A stretch of DNA of 64,000 nucleotides from Cyclobacteriaceae bacterium (GTDB lineage Bacteria > Bacteroidota > Bacteroidia > Cytophagales > Cyclobacteriaceae). The DNA lies in NCBI GenBank assembly GCA_028285445.1, contig JANQPQ010000011.1:62001-126000 (forward strand), written 5' to 3'. Each line of letters begins with the position of its first letter. The stretch's first letter is position 1. The notes beneath the pieces were generated by a model. The model was given only the letters and a program-made list of their open reading frames with translations. It searched no databases and was not told where the DNA came from. Made by a program: the position numbers and the translations under genes. This document shows positions 16,011-25,435 of the stretch, piece after piece.

Positions 16011-18176
16011 TTATAAATAGGGTAACTGGCTTGCTTGATTTCCCTTAGTGAGAGTTATGAAAATTCCCAGGAAAAGAAACCTTGGCGCAGGCTGTGTTAT
16101 GGCCCTACGATTAAATTGTCCATCGTTGTTCCTCACCTGGCCATACTCATATCCGAAAATATTGTCACGCCCTAACACGTTGCTTACGCTGGAGTAAAAG
16201 ATGATATTAGATTTGAACAGATAGCTAATGTTAAAACTGAGGTCTTGGTAGTTCCGGGTTCTACCTGTATTGAACCCTACACCATTCAAGTCATTGTATG
16301 GCCGAGGGCTGGCAAAACTGTAAGTAAAGCCGATTTGTGATTTGATTTTGGTGATAAAATGTTTGTAAACCCAGCTAAAGTTGTGCTTGGAGGTAAATGT
16401 AGGTGTGGCAGCGAAGGGATAATCCCGGTAGTTACGTTCAGTATCCAGGAATGAGTATGATATCCAGTAATCTACATTCCGGAAGGTCTGGCTATCTCTC
16501 CAGAAAACATCAAAGCCACGGGCATGGCCATCACCATTATTATTGTAGGCGGCAGGGTCAAATTGATTGCCAGGGTCAAACTTTACCAGGTCTTCATATT
16601 GTTTGGCGTAGCCCTCTATTCTGAAGGTACGGCCATTGTTTATAACCTGATAGCTGGCTATGAAATGTTCGGCTTTTTCAGAACCCAAATTCTGATTGAT
16701 TCGAAGGAGTTGATCACCAGGCGTTTGTTGGAATCTGCCATAGGCCAGAGATAGTTGCGAATTGTCAGTGGTTTTGTAGCCAAGTGATATTCGTGGGGCC
16801 AGGTTGTACGAAGATGGTAGTGAAGAATACTCAAGTCGCCCACCTGCCCTCACTACTAATTTGTTTGAAAACCAGTAATCTGCTTCCACGAAGCTTCCCA
16901 ACACCTGCTCATTCCATGTGATGTTTGTTCTTGAAGGCAAACCAAAACCCTCAATCTCCTCTTCTGCCTTCCTTAGAAAAGACTCTGACCCAAATTTCAG
17001 TGTTAGCTTTTCAGTAGCATCATTCGTAAATACCACCTTGGCGTGAACTCCCTCTTGTACTGTTTGTATCGCATCCGAGTTAAGACTTAGATTGTCATTG
17101 TTCCTGGTCGCAGAAATTCCTCCTTGCACACCCCACCTCTTTCCGAGTATATTCTTGTAAGAGTTGTTTATATGTATGTAATCGTTGGCGACGCCAGTTC
17201 TTGTAATCAATGAAGGGTCGTCAATATCACCTCTGTTCAGTACCAGGTTGGATGAGTTCAAATTCACAAACAGCTTGTACATGCCATTTTTTCCAACCTT
17301 CTGACGAGCCATAAAACTTCCTTCTATAGCAGAGGGCGCCTCAACCCAATCAAGGTCTTGACTAATGATCTTGAAATAAGGGCTAATATTAGTGTACTGC
17401 AGCTTTCCTGAAAGTGAGCTTCGTTCCCAGACCTTGCTATAGGAAACATCCCCACCTACAGACATAATAGAAATATCAGCTCTGTCTTGGTCGGGTTTTT
17501 CTTTAGTGGTGAGAATCAATGCCGAGGAAAGAGCTTGACCATATTCAGCTGAGTAGCCACCGGTGGAAAAACTGGTACCGCTAAACATAAATGGCAGAAA
17601 GCGACTTCGGGTGGGAGTATTGGGGGCAGCCGGCCCATAGAAGCTCATCACTTCAAGACCATCTATGAAAGTTTTCGTTTCACGGCCCTCTCCTCCTCTC
17701 ACAAACAATCTTCCGGACTCACCAACTGTTTGTGTTCCGGGCAAGGTATTTAGCGCCGAAGCAATATCTGCAGTTGCACCCGCCGTTGTTACAATGTCTA
17801 GTGGTTTAAGAATGGTCCTTTTCCGTTCACCTCCAGAATCAAATGCCCCCGCAGTAATAGTAATACCATCTATCTTGTTGATCGCTTCAACCAGGACGAA
17901 GTCATAACTCAGATCCCCTTCAATATCCACCTCAACCTCCTGCTGTCGGTATCCAATAAAGCTAATAACCAATACCTGTTTACCGACTTTGGATGTGGTG
18001 AAAGAATAATTCCCGTCCAGGTTGGAAGAGGCTCCATCGTAACTTCCTTTTATGTAAACGTTGGCTCCAATGATAACCTCTTCCGCCTCGTCTCTAACAG
18101 TACCAGTAATTGTACTTTGGGAAAAAGCTCCTAATGATAGTAGCAAGCACGACAGGTATGTGAATTGGCGTAACAT
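16011..18176 (-). CDS. TonB-dependent receptor with carboxypeptidase-regulatory N-terminal domain
   Basis: A 721-residue outer-membrane receptor. After the signal peptide (MLRQFTYLSCLLLSLGAFS) comes a CarboxypepD_reg-like beta-sandwich (STITGTVRDEAEEVIIGANV, residues about 20-105), a plug domain (about 115-225, with LNTLPGTQTVGESGRLFVRG and TKTFIDGLEVMSFYGP) and a beta-barrel to the C-terminus. It imports a ligand, probably an iron or metal complex or an organic nutrient, using TonB energy; the substrate is not evident. ATG 18176 is chosen; an in-frame TTG at 18194 lies inside the hairpin just upstream. It is the first gene of the TonB-TPR-DUF2306-LytS-LytTR cassette. Confidence 0.92.
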   Translation of the reverse strand: MLRQFTYLSCLLLSLGAFSQSTITGTVRDEAEEVIIGANVYIKGSYDGASSNLDGNYSFTTSKVGKQVLVISFIGYRQQEVEVDIEGDLSYDFVLVEAINKIDGITITAGAFDSGGERKRTILKPLDIVTTAGATADIASALNTLPGTQTVGESGRLFVRGGEGRETKTFIDGLEVMSFYGPAAPNTPTRSRFLPFMFSGTSFSTGGYSAEYGQALSSALILTTKEKPDQDRADISIMSVGGDVSYSKVWERSSLSGKLQYTNISPYFKIISQDLDWVEAPSAIEGSFMARQKVGKNGMYKLFVNLNSSNLVLNRGDIDDPSLITRTGVANDYIHINNSYKNILGKRWGVQGGISATRNNDNLSLNSDAIQTVQEGVHAKVVFTNDATEKLTLKFGSESFLRKAEEEIEGFGLPSRTNITWNEQVLGSFVEADYWFSNKLVVRAGGRLEYSSLPSSYNLAPRISLGYKTTDNSQLSLAYGRFQQTPGDQLLRINQNLGSEKAEHFIASYQVINNGRTFRIEGYAKQYEDLVKFDPGNQFDPAAYNNNGDGHARGFDVFWRDSQTFRNVDYWISYSFLDTERNYRDYPFAATPTFTSKHNFSWVYKHFITKIKSQIGFTYSFASPRPYNDLNGVGFNTGRTRNYQDLSFNISYLFKSNIIFYSSVSNVLGRDNIFGYEYGQVRNNDGQFNRRAITQPAPRFLFLGIFITLTKGNQASQLPYL

Positions 18177-18177
18177 T

Positions 18178-18201
18178 GGCTCTTTTTTGTACAAAAGAGC
18201 C
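18178..18201 (-). promoter_or_regulatory. Hairpin directly upstream of the TonB receptor start codon
   Basis: On the transcribed strand, GGCTCTTTT and AAAAGAGCC form a perfect 9-bp stem around a 6-base loop, ending one base before ATG 18176. The position would block ribosome access when folded, so translational control, or a protein-binding palindrome near the promoter, is possible. Confidence 0.5.
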
Positions 18202-18282
18202 CTCGAAAAGAACCTATTTCAAAAATGATTTACCGAATCGTATAATTCTTCGGATGAATCGTAATTGTAGCAGATGAGTGAT

Positions 18283-18879
18283 TTAGCCTTTTGCGCTATG
18301 AAGGAAATAATAAGTGAATGCAAACTGGATTGAGCGATTTTGGAACTGTACTCTACCAGATGGCGTGCCGTTTTGATCAACAAGTTGGATTTCCTGAACA
18401 TCTGATAACCCATGGCTGAGCCGGGCCGAAACTTCCAATTGCTCAAACTGATGTGCCAGGCCTATCACAAAACCCAGATCAGTACGTTTATCCCAAAATG
18501 CTGGCCCATCGAGCAAATATCCGGCTTCAGGCCCCAATTCCACATTTAATGAAGATGCAAGCCTCAGCTTGAATAGCACTGGTAAGTTTATGTAGTTAAG
18601 CGCAACGTTTTGTTCTTGTTGGCCACTGATTGTGAAACCCTTCCTAACATAAAGCAAATCCGAACCAAGGGCAACGCGGCCAGCAATGGGGTAGCTAATT
18701 GTGGCTCCTGCCAGAAAGGAAGTTTTATAATTGTAGTCCAGGCTAGCCTGCAATCCCGACGGATCATTGAGAATGTCAAGTCTGGAAATGTTTGCTCCGG
18801 CTTTAGCACCCAACGATAGTTGGGCAATACTTGCAAATGACAAGAAGACGGAAAGGGCGGTGAGGATAGTCCTAAGCAT
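18283..18879 (-). CDS. Outer-membrane beta-barrel protein (PorT-like)
   Basis: A 198-residue protein with signal peptide (MLRTILTALSVFLSFASIAQ) and the alternating hydrophobic pattern of an eight-stranded barrel, starting with LSLGAKAGANISRLDI, a common opening of Bacteroidota PorT/OmpW-like outer-membrane barrels, and ending in the aromatic strand SIQFAFTYYF. The C-terminal aromatic residues fit BAM-dependent insertion. Specific function unknown. It stands about 100 bp before the TonB receptor on the same strand and divergent to the TPR kinase gene. Confidence 0.85.
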   Translation of the reverse strand: MLRTILTALSVFLSFASIAQLSLGAKAGANISRLDILNDPSGLQASLDYNYKTSFLAGATISYPIAGRVALGSDLLYVRKGFTISGQQEQNVALNYINLPVLFKLRLASSLNVELGPEAGYLLDGPAFWDKRTDLGFVIGLAHQFEQLEVSARLSHGLSDVQEIQLVDQNGTPSGRVQFQNRSIQFAFTYYFLHSAKG

Positions 18880-18979
18880 ACACAGGTTTTAAGAGCCAAC
18901 GTAAGGTCCAGTCTATTATTTTTTCCCTAGCAAGAAAATATCCTATATATTGTGGCCATTCTAAAGCAGCCTAGGTCAA

Positions 18980-20749
18980 ATGCCGATGACAAATCACACA
19001 GTGCAGGCTGACAAAAGTATTGAGCAGGTTAAGAACCTCATTGACGAAGGTTACAAACTGCGTGTCAGCAATCTAAGGGAATCTATAGCAATCACCGAAA
19101 GGGCCTGCCAGCTCAGCCAGGAAATCTCCTTCCAGGATGGCATCGCAGAATGCCAGTGCAAGCTTGGCTTGTATCACATGATTTTGGGCCACAAAGAGCA
19201 GGCTATAGAATACGCGGAGAAAGCAATGGCCTACTGGGAAAAGCAAGGTTTCAAGAAAGGAATTGCTACCGCGCAATTTACCATTGGCAGTGCTTACTAT
19301 CGAACTGATAACTACCACATCGGGCTTAACTACCTGCTGAAGTGCCAAAAACTTGCCAATGAAATTGGGGATAAACTACTGGAAGCCAAGGCATTTAAAG
19401 CCATGGGCGCCATACATGAATTTTTCAACGATTACGAAACAGCCTATTCGGTTTACCAGAAATGTATAGTACTCAGCAAGGAAGTTGGTGATAAGAATAT
19501 GGAATCTAACGCCTGTAATCCGCTTTCGGGTTTATACCTAAAGCGAGATGAGTTTGATAAAGCTTTTGAAGTGATCAATCAGAGTATTGCCTTAAAGGAA
19601 GAAACTGGAGATACCAGGGGATTAGCCTATGCTTATCATGGTAAAGGAAAAATACACGCCCGGCTAGAACAATATACAGAGGCAGTTGACTACCTGCAGA
19701 AAGGAGTAGAAATACAACACGAAGTTGGAGAAAGAGTTGGCGAGGGGCTAAGTAGGGTTAAGCTTGGCAGCATATTTCGCTTGCAGGGAGAGTACGATTC
19801 AGCACGGCTTCACCTCCAACGGGCACTTGAATTGGGAAAAGAAGCGAAGAGCAACCTGCTGAATTATAAGGCTTATAATGAATTATACCAGATAGCGAAA
19901 CTCGAGAACAATACAGAAGAATCACTTTACAACCTTGAGCAGTTCCATCACTACAAGGAAAATGTAATCAACTCCGAAACCAACAATATTGTGGATAGCC
20001 TGAAGGCTGCCCATCAAATTGATTTACTAGAGAAGGAGGCTAACATTCAGAAGGAAAAAAACAAAGCCATCCAGCAGAAGAATGAGGAGCTTGATACATT
20101 TTTCTATAAGGTGTCTCACGATTTACGTGGGCCAATCTCGTCGCTGATGGGGTTGTATAATGTAGTTAAGATGGAGGTAGATGATGCTAAGTCGCTGCAA
20201 TATTTCGACATGTACCAGAAGCAGATACAGCGCCTGAATCATATCATCCTGGACCTGATCAATCTGGCTACTATGAAGGAAAAAGACATGATAAAGTCGA
20301 AGATCGATTTCAAACCATTGATAGATGAGTGCCTGGAATCTTATAGTTATTTGCCAGAGTTTTCTAAGATCAAGTTTAACATTGATGTAGAGCCAGATCT
20401 GCATCTACTAAGCGATGTCGCCATTTTGAATTCAGTTTTGCAAAACCTAATTGAGAATTCTATTAAATACAGCAGTCACAAAGAGCAGCCCGAAATTTCC
20501 ATCACTATTAAGACCATTGGCGAGGAGCAACTCTCCATTTCAGTTGCCGATAACGGATCAGGTATCCCGGAGGAGTATCAGGATAAGATATTTGATATGT
20601 TCTTTCGAGCCAATCACACTAGTGAAGGAACTGGTCTGGGATTATATATTTTTAAGAATGCGGTGGAGAAATTGAATGGCACCGTCGAAGTACAAAGCAC
20701 TCCAAGTGAGGGGTCAACATTTCTTGTTACGCTCCCCACTACCAGTTAG
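18980..20749 (+). CDS. Soluble TPR-repeat sensor histidine kinase
   Basis: A 589-residue kinase without signal peptide or membrane helix. Residues about 30-325 hold seven or so TPR units (for example GIATAQFTIGSAYYRTDNYH and EAVDYLQKGVEIQ), then a coiled coil (about 338-372) and the kinase core: HisKA with phosphoacceptor His380 in FFYKVSHDLRGPI, N box LQNLIENSIKYSS (487-499), G1 DNGSGIP (524-530) and G2 GTGLGLYIF (550-558). It autophosphorylates in response to an intracellular or protein-bound cue read by the TPR array. No response regulator is adjacent; the nearest is the LytTR regulator at 12.9 kb, which belongs to its own kinase, so it is an orphan kinase here. Confidence 0.93.
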   Translation: MPMTNHTVQADKSIEQVKNLIDEGYKLRVSNLRESIAITERACQLSQEISFQDGIAECQCKLGLYHMILGHKEQAIEYAEKAMAYWEKQGFKKGIATAQFTIGSAYYRTDNYHIGLNYLLKCQKLANEIGDKLLEAKAFKAMGAIHEFFNDYETAYSVYQKCIVLSKEVGDKNMESNACNPLSGLYLKRDEFDKAFEVINQSIALKEETGDTRGLAYAYHGKGKIHARLEQYTEAVDYLQKGVEIQHEVGERVGEGLSRVKLGSIFRLQGEYDSARLHLQRALELGKEAKSNLLNYKAYNELYQIAKLENNTEESLYNLEQFHHYKENVINSETNNIVDSLKAAHQIDLLEKEANIQKEKNKAIQQKNEELDTFFYKVSHDLRGPISSLMGLYNVVKMEVDDAKSLQYFDMYQKQIQRLNHIILDLINLATMKEKDMIKSKIDFKPLIDECLESYSYLPEFSKIKFNIDVEPDLHLLSDVAILNSVLQNLIENSIKYSSHKEQPEISITIKTIGEEQLSISVADNGSGIPEEYQDKIFDMFFRANHTSEGTGLGLYIFKNAVEKLNGTVEVQSTPSEGSTFLVTLPTTS

Positions 20750-20820
20750 CCTCGTTTTCCATTAATTTGCTTCTCAATCCATTAGCCCAAATCTCGTCTC
20801 CAAGGCGAGCCGGATTATAC

Positions 20821-20828
20821 TACATTTG
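20821..20828 (+). promoter_or_regulatory. Possible sigma-A -7 element
   Basis: TACATTTG fits the Bacteroidota -7 consensus TAnnTTTG exactly and lies 15 bp before the ABC ATPase start. I see no matching -33 TTG at the usual spacing, so the call is weak. Confidence 0.3.
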
Positions 20829-20842
20829 CGTAAATTTCCATT

Positions 20843-21745
20843 ATGCTGAAGATATCTAACCTGTCTAAAACCTACCCAAACGGCACCAAAGCGCTACAGG
20901 AGGTTAACCTTGAAATTCCAAAAGGCATGTTTGGCCTCCTAGGGCCTAATGGTGCCGGAAAGTCAACCTTGATGCGTACCATCTCCACTTTACAAGAGCC
21001 AGATCAAGGTTCCATAAGCCTGGATGAAATTGATGTACTGAATGACAAAAGGTCGGTGCGGGAAATTCTGGGGTATTTACCACAGGAATTTGGGGTTTAT
21101 CCCAAACTAACTGCAGTAGAGATGCTTGACCACTTTGCCATGCTAAAAGGCATCAAGGATAGAAAGGAACGGAAGGCCCTTGTTAAAGCACTATTGGAGC
21201 AAACCAACTTGTACCAGGTAAGAAATCGCAAGCTTGGTGGTTATTCGGGAGGCATGAAGCAAAGGTTTGGCATTGCCCAGGCATTGCTGGGAAATCCTAA
21301 GCTTATAATAGTTGATGAACCGACCGCAGGGCTTGACCCCGCTGAACGCCACCGCTTTCATAACCTGCTCAGCGAGATTGGAGAAAACATAGTTGTTGTA
21401 CTTTCAACCCATATTGTTGAAGACGTTAGCGATTTATGTTCCAACATGGCAATAATTAACAAAGGGCAGGTGTTGCTTGCCGGAGATCCTATGGAGGTGA
21501 TCAAACAGGCCGAGGGTAAGGTGTGGCAAACCGTAATTGAGAAAAGTGAATTACCCCAGTACCAAGAGAGTTACAACGTGATTTCGTCTCGCTTATATGG
21601 TGGGCAAGTAATAGTTAGGGTGATGAACGAGCAAAACCCAGCTGGCCAGTTTACGGCAGAAGCGCCAACACTTGAAGACGTATACTTCAATGCCATTAAG
21701 AGCAATGAGGCCAGTGCTCAAGCCAAAGAAGCAACAACCGCCTAG
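20843..21745 (+). CDS. ABC transporter ATP-binding protein
   Basis: A 300-residue ATPase with all motifs: Walker A GPNGAGKS (34-41), signature YSGGMKQ (134-140), Walker B LIIVDEP (154-160) and switch His190. The C-terminal 80 residues form an extension typical of ATPases that drive ABC-2 permeases. The next gene, an ABC-2 permease fused to a peptidase-like domain, starts 2 bp after the stop, so the two form one transporter. Export direction is inferred from the permease type. Confidence 0.95.
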   Translation: MLKISNLSKTYPNGTKALQEVNLEIPKGMFGLLGPNGAGKSTLMRTISTLQEPDQGSISLDEIDVLNDKRSVREILGYLPQEFGVYPKLTAVEMLDHFAMLKGIKDRKERKALVKALLEQTNLYQVRNRKLGGYSGGMKQRFGIAQALLGNPKLIIVDEPTAGLDPAERHRFHNLLSEIGENIVVVLSTHIVEDVSDLCSNMAIINKGQVLLAGDPMEVIKQAEGKVWQTVIEKSELPQYQESYNVISSRLYGGQVIVRVMNEQNPAGQFTAEAPTLEDVYFNAIKSNEASAQAKEATTA

Positions 21746-21747
21746 CT

Positions 21748-24700
21748 ATGCTTCTACCTATCCTAATTTTCGAGATAAGATACAGGCTGAAGAGACCCGC
21801 TACCTACATCTACTTCGGCATTATGTTTCTGATAGCCCTGCTCTATGGCAATATCATGGGTGGTGGCTTTGGCGTAGAGCAAGCTGCTTTATTAACCGGT
21901 GGAGGTAAAAACCTTGCCAACTCACCCTATAACCTACACCAAATAATTTCAGCCTTGGCGCAACTACCGGGCATATTCATAGTAGCTGCAATTATGGGAG
22001 TACCCATTTACCGAGACTTTGAACACAAAACCTCAGAGATATTCTTTACTAAGCCTATTTCTAAGTTTGAATACCTGGCCGGCAGATTTCTAGGCTCCTT
22101 TATCGTGACAGTTGCGGTCTTGTCGAGCATCGGAATAGGTATGTACGTCTCGGGTTTTCTACCCAAAGTAGAAGCCGAAAAATATGGTGAGTTCATTCTA
22201 TTTCACTACTTAAACCCTTACCTGGTTTCAGTAATCCCAAATATCTTCTTTTCAGGAGTAATCTTTTTTGCCGCTGTTTCCCTTTCCAGGAATCAGATGT
22301 TTATCTACCTGAATGCTGTGATTTTGTTGGTGCTATTATCCATAGCTCAGGCAGTTTCGGGGCAAATTGAAAATAAAACCCTGGGAAGTCTAATAGATCC
22401 TACGGGTGGAACCGCCTTCGTAAATTTCACCGAATACTGGACGGTAGCACAGAAGAACACGCAAACAATTCCGTTGTCAGGAGATCTACTAACCAGCTTT
22501 GGAATTTGGATGTCTGTGGCCGCGTTGGTGCTGGCCTTTGCTTTCTATAAGTTCTCGTTTACAACCAGTGGCAAACTTAGAGCAGCCAAAAAGCAACTTA
22601 CATCTACTATAAAACTAATTGCCGATACAGTCACACTTAAGAGGATAGAGTTACCCAAAGTAAGCCAGGACTTCAGCCGTAAGAATTTAACCTCCATTTT
22701 TCGCTCACTGGTGAAACGGGAGCTTAAGGGTGTATTTACCAGCATCATATTCATTGCCATTTTATTGATTGGGGTACTGTGGATGGTTGTAGCATTACTG
22801 ATATCAGGGCAGCTTTTTGAAACTCCAACTCTACCGGTAACCTATAGAATTCTTGACTTGCTTGGGGCTCAATTCACGCTATTCGTAATTGCCATTACGG
22901 TGTTCTACTCAGGCGAGATGGTTTGGGCTGAACGCGATAAAAAGGTCGACCTGATTTATGACACCTTACCACTTCCTAACTGGATAAGCTTCGCCTCGAA
23001 GCTATCAGCTTTAATGATCATACAGTTTGCCATGATGACGGTGATTTTGGTGGTGGGGACAGTGGCTCAGATCAGCCAGGGCTATTTTAAGTTGGAGGTC
23101 GGACTTTATCTGCAATCGCTTTTCGGTTTTAGAATAATTGATTTCCTACTGTTCTGTGTATTGGCCTTCTTCATTCAGGTTCTTGCTAACAATAAATACT
23201 TTGGTTTCTTCCTGGCCACCATTCTTTACTTCTTCAGCGGTCTGCTACCCACTTTAGGACTTGAGCACAAACTCTTTGCTTTTTCATCTGATACTGGTCT
23301 TGTCTACTCAGACATGAATGGCTACGGTCATTTCACCACCGGATTCCTGGTGTTTAAGTTGTATTGGGGCGCATTTGCCCTGCTACTAGCTGCTTTGTCA
23401 AACCTTTTCTGGGTAAGAGGCACCGAAACCGTTTGGAGCATAAGACAATCCCTTGCTAAGAAGAATTTCATCAGGGCCTCGAAAATTGTGGTCTTTGCTG
23501 GGATTTTAGTTTTTGTAATTATGGGTTCCTTCATATTCTACAATACCAACGTGCTCAACGAGTATCAAGACTCAGATGAAGCCACCGAAGAACTTGCCGA
23601 CTTCGAAAAGCGCTATAAAAAGTACCAGGGTATCGCCCAGCCCAAGATAATAGCAGTTAACCTCCAGGTTGACCTTTATCCTGAGAAAAGAGATTTTTCA
23701 GCCAAGGGCACCTACGTGCTTGTTAACAAAACCGAGCAGTTTATTGATTCTCTCCACCTCAATCTAAGTGGTGCTATTAGTTATAAAGAGATATCTACCT
23801 CTCTCCCATCCGAAGAGGTATTGAATGACGAGCAAATGGCCTACCGAATTCTACAGTTCGGCGACCCTCTTTCCCCCGGAGATACGTTTGAGCTTAAATT
23901 TGATTTAGCCTACAGCACCATTGGATTTCCACATTCAGGCTGGAACAACCAGGTTGTGGAAAATGGCACCTTCTTTAATAGCTCCTATTTTCCGCAGATT
24001 GGCTACAACGGAGCTTTCGAGCTATTTGAAGACGATACCCGTAAAAAATATGACCTGCCACCAAAAGATCGAGTACCTAAAATTGATGATACTGTCGCGG
24101 TAAAAAATAACTTCATCTCCACAGATGCCGACTGGATTCAATTTGAGGCGGTAGTAAGTACTGCACCAGATCAGATCGCCATCACCCCCGGATATCTACA
24201 ACGCGAATGGGACGAAAATGGGCGAAAGTACTTTCACTATAAGATGGATGTACCGATGCTTAATTTCTATAGTGTGGTCTCGGCAAACTATCAAGTAATG
24301 CGCGATACCTGGTACGACACAGCCACTGATCGGACCATCAACCTGGAAATCTACCATCATCAAGGACACGAGTATAATCTCCAAACCATGATGGATGCGA
24401 TGAAGAAGTCGCTGGCCTATTTCAGCAAAAACTTTAGCCCTTACCAGCACAAGCAGTTGAGAATACTGGAATTCCCGCGATACGCTTCATTCGCGCAGTC
24501 TTTTGCTAACACTATACCCTACTCTGAAGGGGTAGGCTTTATTGCAGATGTAAGCAACGAAGAAGATGTGAATTACCCATACTACATAACCGCACATGAA
24601 GTAGCACATCAGTGGTGGGCCCACCAGGTAATTGGCGGTAATGTGCAAGGATCACAATTCTTGTCTGAGACCATGTCGCAGTATGGAGCTCTGATGGTAA

Positions 24701-25389
24701 TGAAGCAGGAATTGAACGATGAGCAAATCAAGAAATACCTGCGGCTAGAAATGAACAACTACCTGCAGGGCAGGTCTCGTGAGCGTAGAGAAGAGATGCC
24801 AGCCTGGCTATCGGAGTTTCAACAATATATTCACTACAATAAGGGAACCGTGATAATGTATGCGCTACAAGATTATCTTGGTGAAGACGCGCTTAATGCA
24901 GCACTGAGGAGCTACATACAAAAAGTGCAGTTCCAGGAAGCTCCCTACACCACCACCAAAGAGTTTCTCACCTTCATCGAAGAGGTCACTCCTGATTCAC
25001 TGCTTTACGTAATAGATGACCTCTTCAGAGATATAACTATTTACGAAAACAAAATCTCTGAAGCTACCTACACTGAAATTGACAGCAATCGCTATCAAGT
25101 CACTATCAAAATTGAGGCTAAAAAGTTAAAAGCTGATGGATTTGGTAACGAGGCAGAAGTACCCGTCAATGACTACGTAGACATCGGTATTTTCGGAAGG
25201 GAAAGAGTTGAAAGAAGATGGGAAGAGACAGTGCTCTATTTCAAAAAGCACAAAATTACCTCAGCAGACCAGGAATTAGTTATTTATGTGGACAAGGAGC
25301 CTAGAAACTGCGGCATAGATCCCTACTATAAACTGATTGACAAAAAACCAGATGACAATACCGCAAGAGTGAAATTAGCTGAAGAATGA
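21748..25389 (+). CDS. ABC-2 type permease fused to M1-family aminopeptidase-like domain
   Basis: A 1213-residue two-part protein. Residues 1 to about 600 contain some twelve membrane helices in two ABC-2 permease units (FEIRYRLKRPATYIYFGIMF at the start; a second unit beginning near LVKRELKGVFTSIIFIAILL). Residues about 630-1200 are a periplasmic M1-type gluzincin domain with HEVAH at 950-954, a Glu in LSET at 974 and a candidate catalytic Tyr1030 in HYNKG. Compared with classical M1 enzymes, the spacing from the second His to the Glu is one residue longer and the GAMEN exopeptidase motif is replaced by a segment around TIPYSEG (922-928). Fusions of this type are known in Bacteroidota. The ATPase is encoded 2 bp upstream. 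Substrate and whether the peptidase acts on transported peptides are unknown. Confidence 0.93.
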   Translation: MLLPILIFEIRYRLKRPATYIYFGIMFLIALLYGNIMGGGFGVEQAALLTGGGKNLANSPYNLHQIISALAQLPGIFIVAAIMGVPIYRDFEHKTSEIFFTKPISKFEYLAGRFLGSFIVTVAVLSSIGIGMYVSGFLPKVEAEKYGEFILFHYLNPYLVSVIPNIFFSGVIFFAAVSLSRNQMFIYLNAVILLVLLSIAQAVSGQIENKTLGSLIDPTGGTAFVNFTEYWTVAQKNTQTIPLSGDLLTSFGIWMSVAALVLAFAFYKFSFTTSGKLRAAKKQLTSTIKLIADTVTLKRIELPKVSQDFSRKNLTSIFRSLVKRELKGVFTSIIFIAILLIGVLWMVVALLISGQLFETPTLPVTYRILDLLGAQFTLFVIAITVFYSGEMVWAERDKKVDLIYDTLPLPNWISFASKLSALMIIQFAMMTVILVVGTVAQISQGYFKLEVGLYLQSLFGFRIIDFLLFCVLAFFIQVLANNKYFGFFLATILYFFSGLLPTLGLEHKLFAFSSDTGLVYSDMNGYGHFTTGFLVFKLYWGAFALLLAALSNLFWVRGTETVWSIRQSLAKKNFIRASKIVVFAGILVFVIMGSFIFYNTNVLNEYQDSDEATEELADFEKRYKKYQGIAQPKIIAVNLQVDLYPEKRDFSAKGTYVLVNKTEQFIDSLHLNLSGAISYKEISTSLPSEEVLNDEQMAYRILQFGDPLSPGDTFELKFDLAYSTIGFPHSGWNNQVVENGTFFNSSYFPQIGYNGAFELFEDDTRKKYDLPPKDRVPKIDDTVAVKNNFISTDADWIQFEAVVSTAPDQIAITPGYLQREWDENGRKYFHYKMDVPMLNFYSVVSANYQVMRDTWYDTATDRTINLEIYHHQGHEYNLQTMMDAMKKSLAYFSKNFSPYQHKQLRILEFPRYASFAQSFANTIPYSEGVGFIADVSNEEDVNYPYYITAHEVAHQWWAHQVIGGNVQGSQFLSETMSQYGALMVMKQELNDEQIKKYLRLEMNNYLQGRSRERREEMPAWLSEFQQYIHYNKGTVIMYALQDYLGEDALNAALRSYIQKVQFQEAPYTTTKEFLTFIEEVTPDSLLYVIDDLFRDITIYENKISEATYTEIDSNRYQVTIKIEAKKLKADGFGNEAEVPVNDYVDIGIFGRERVERRWEETVLYFKKHKITSADQELVIYVDKEPRNCGIDPYYKLIDKKPDDNTARVKLAEE

Positions 25390-25435
25390 TGTTGCTATTA
25401 ACCTGCTTATTCTATCTTGCGAACGACCCAAGGCT

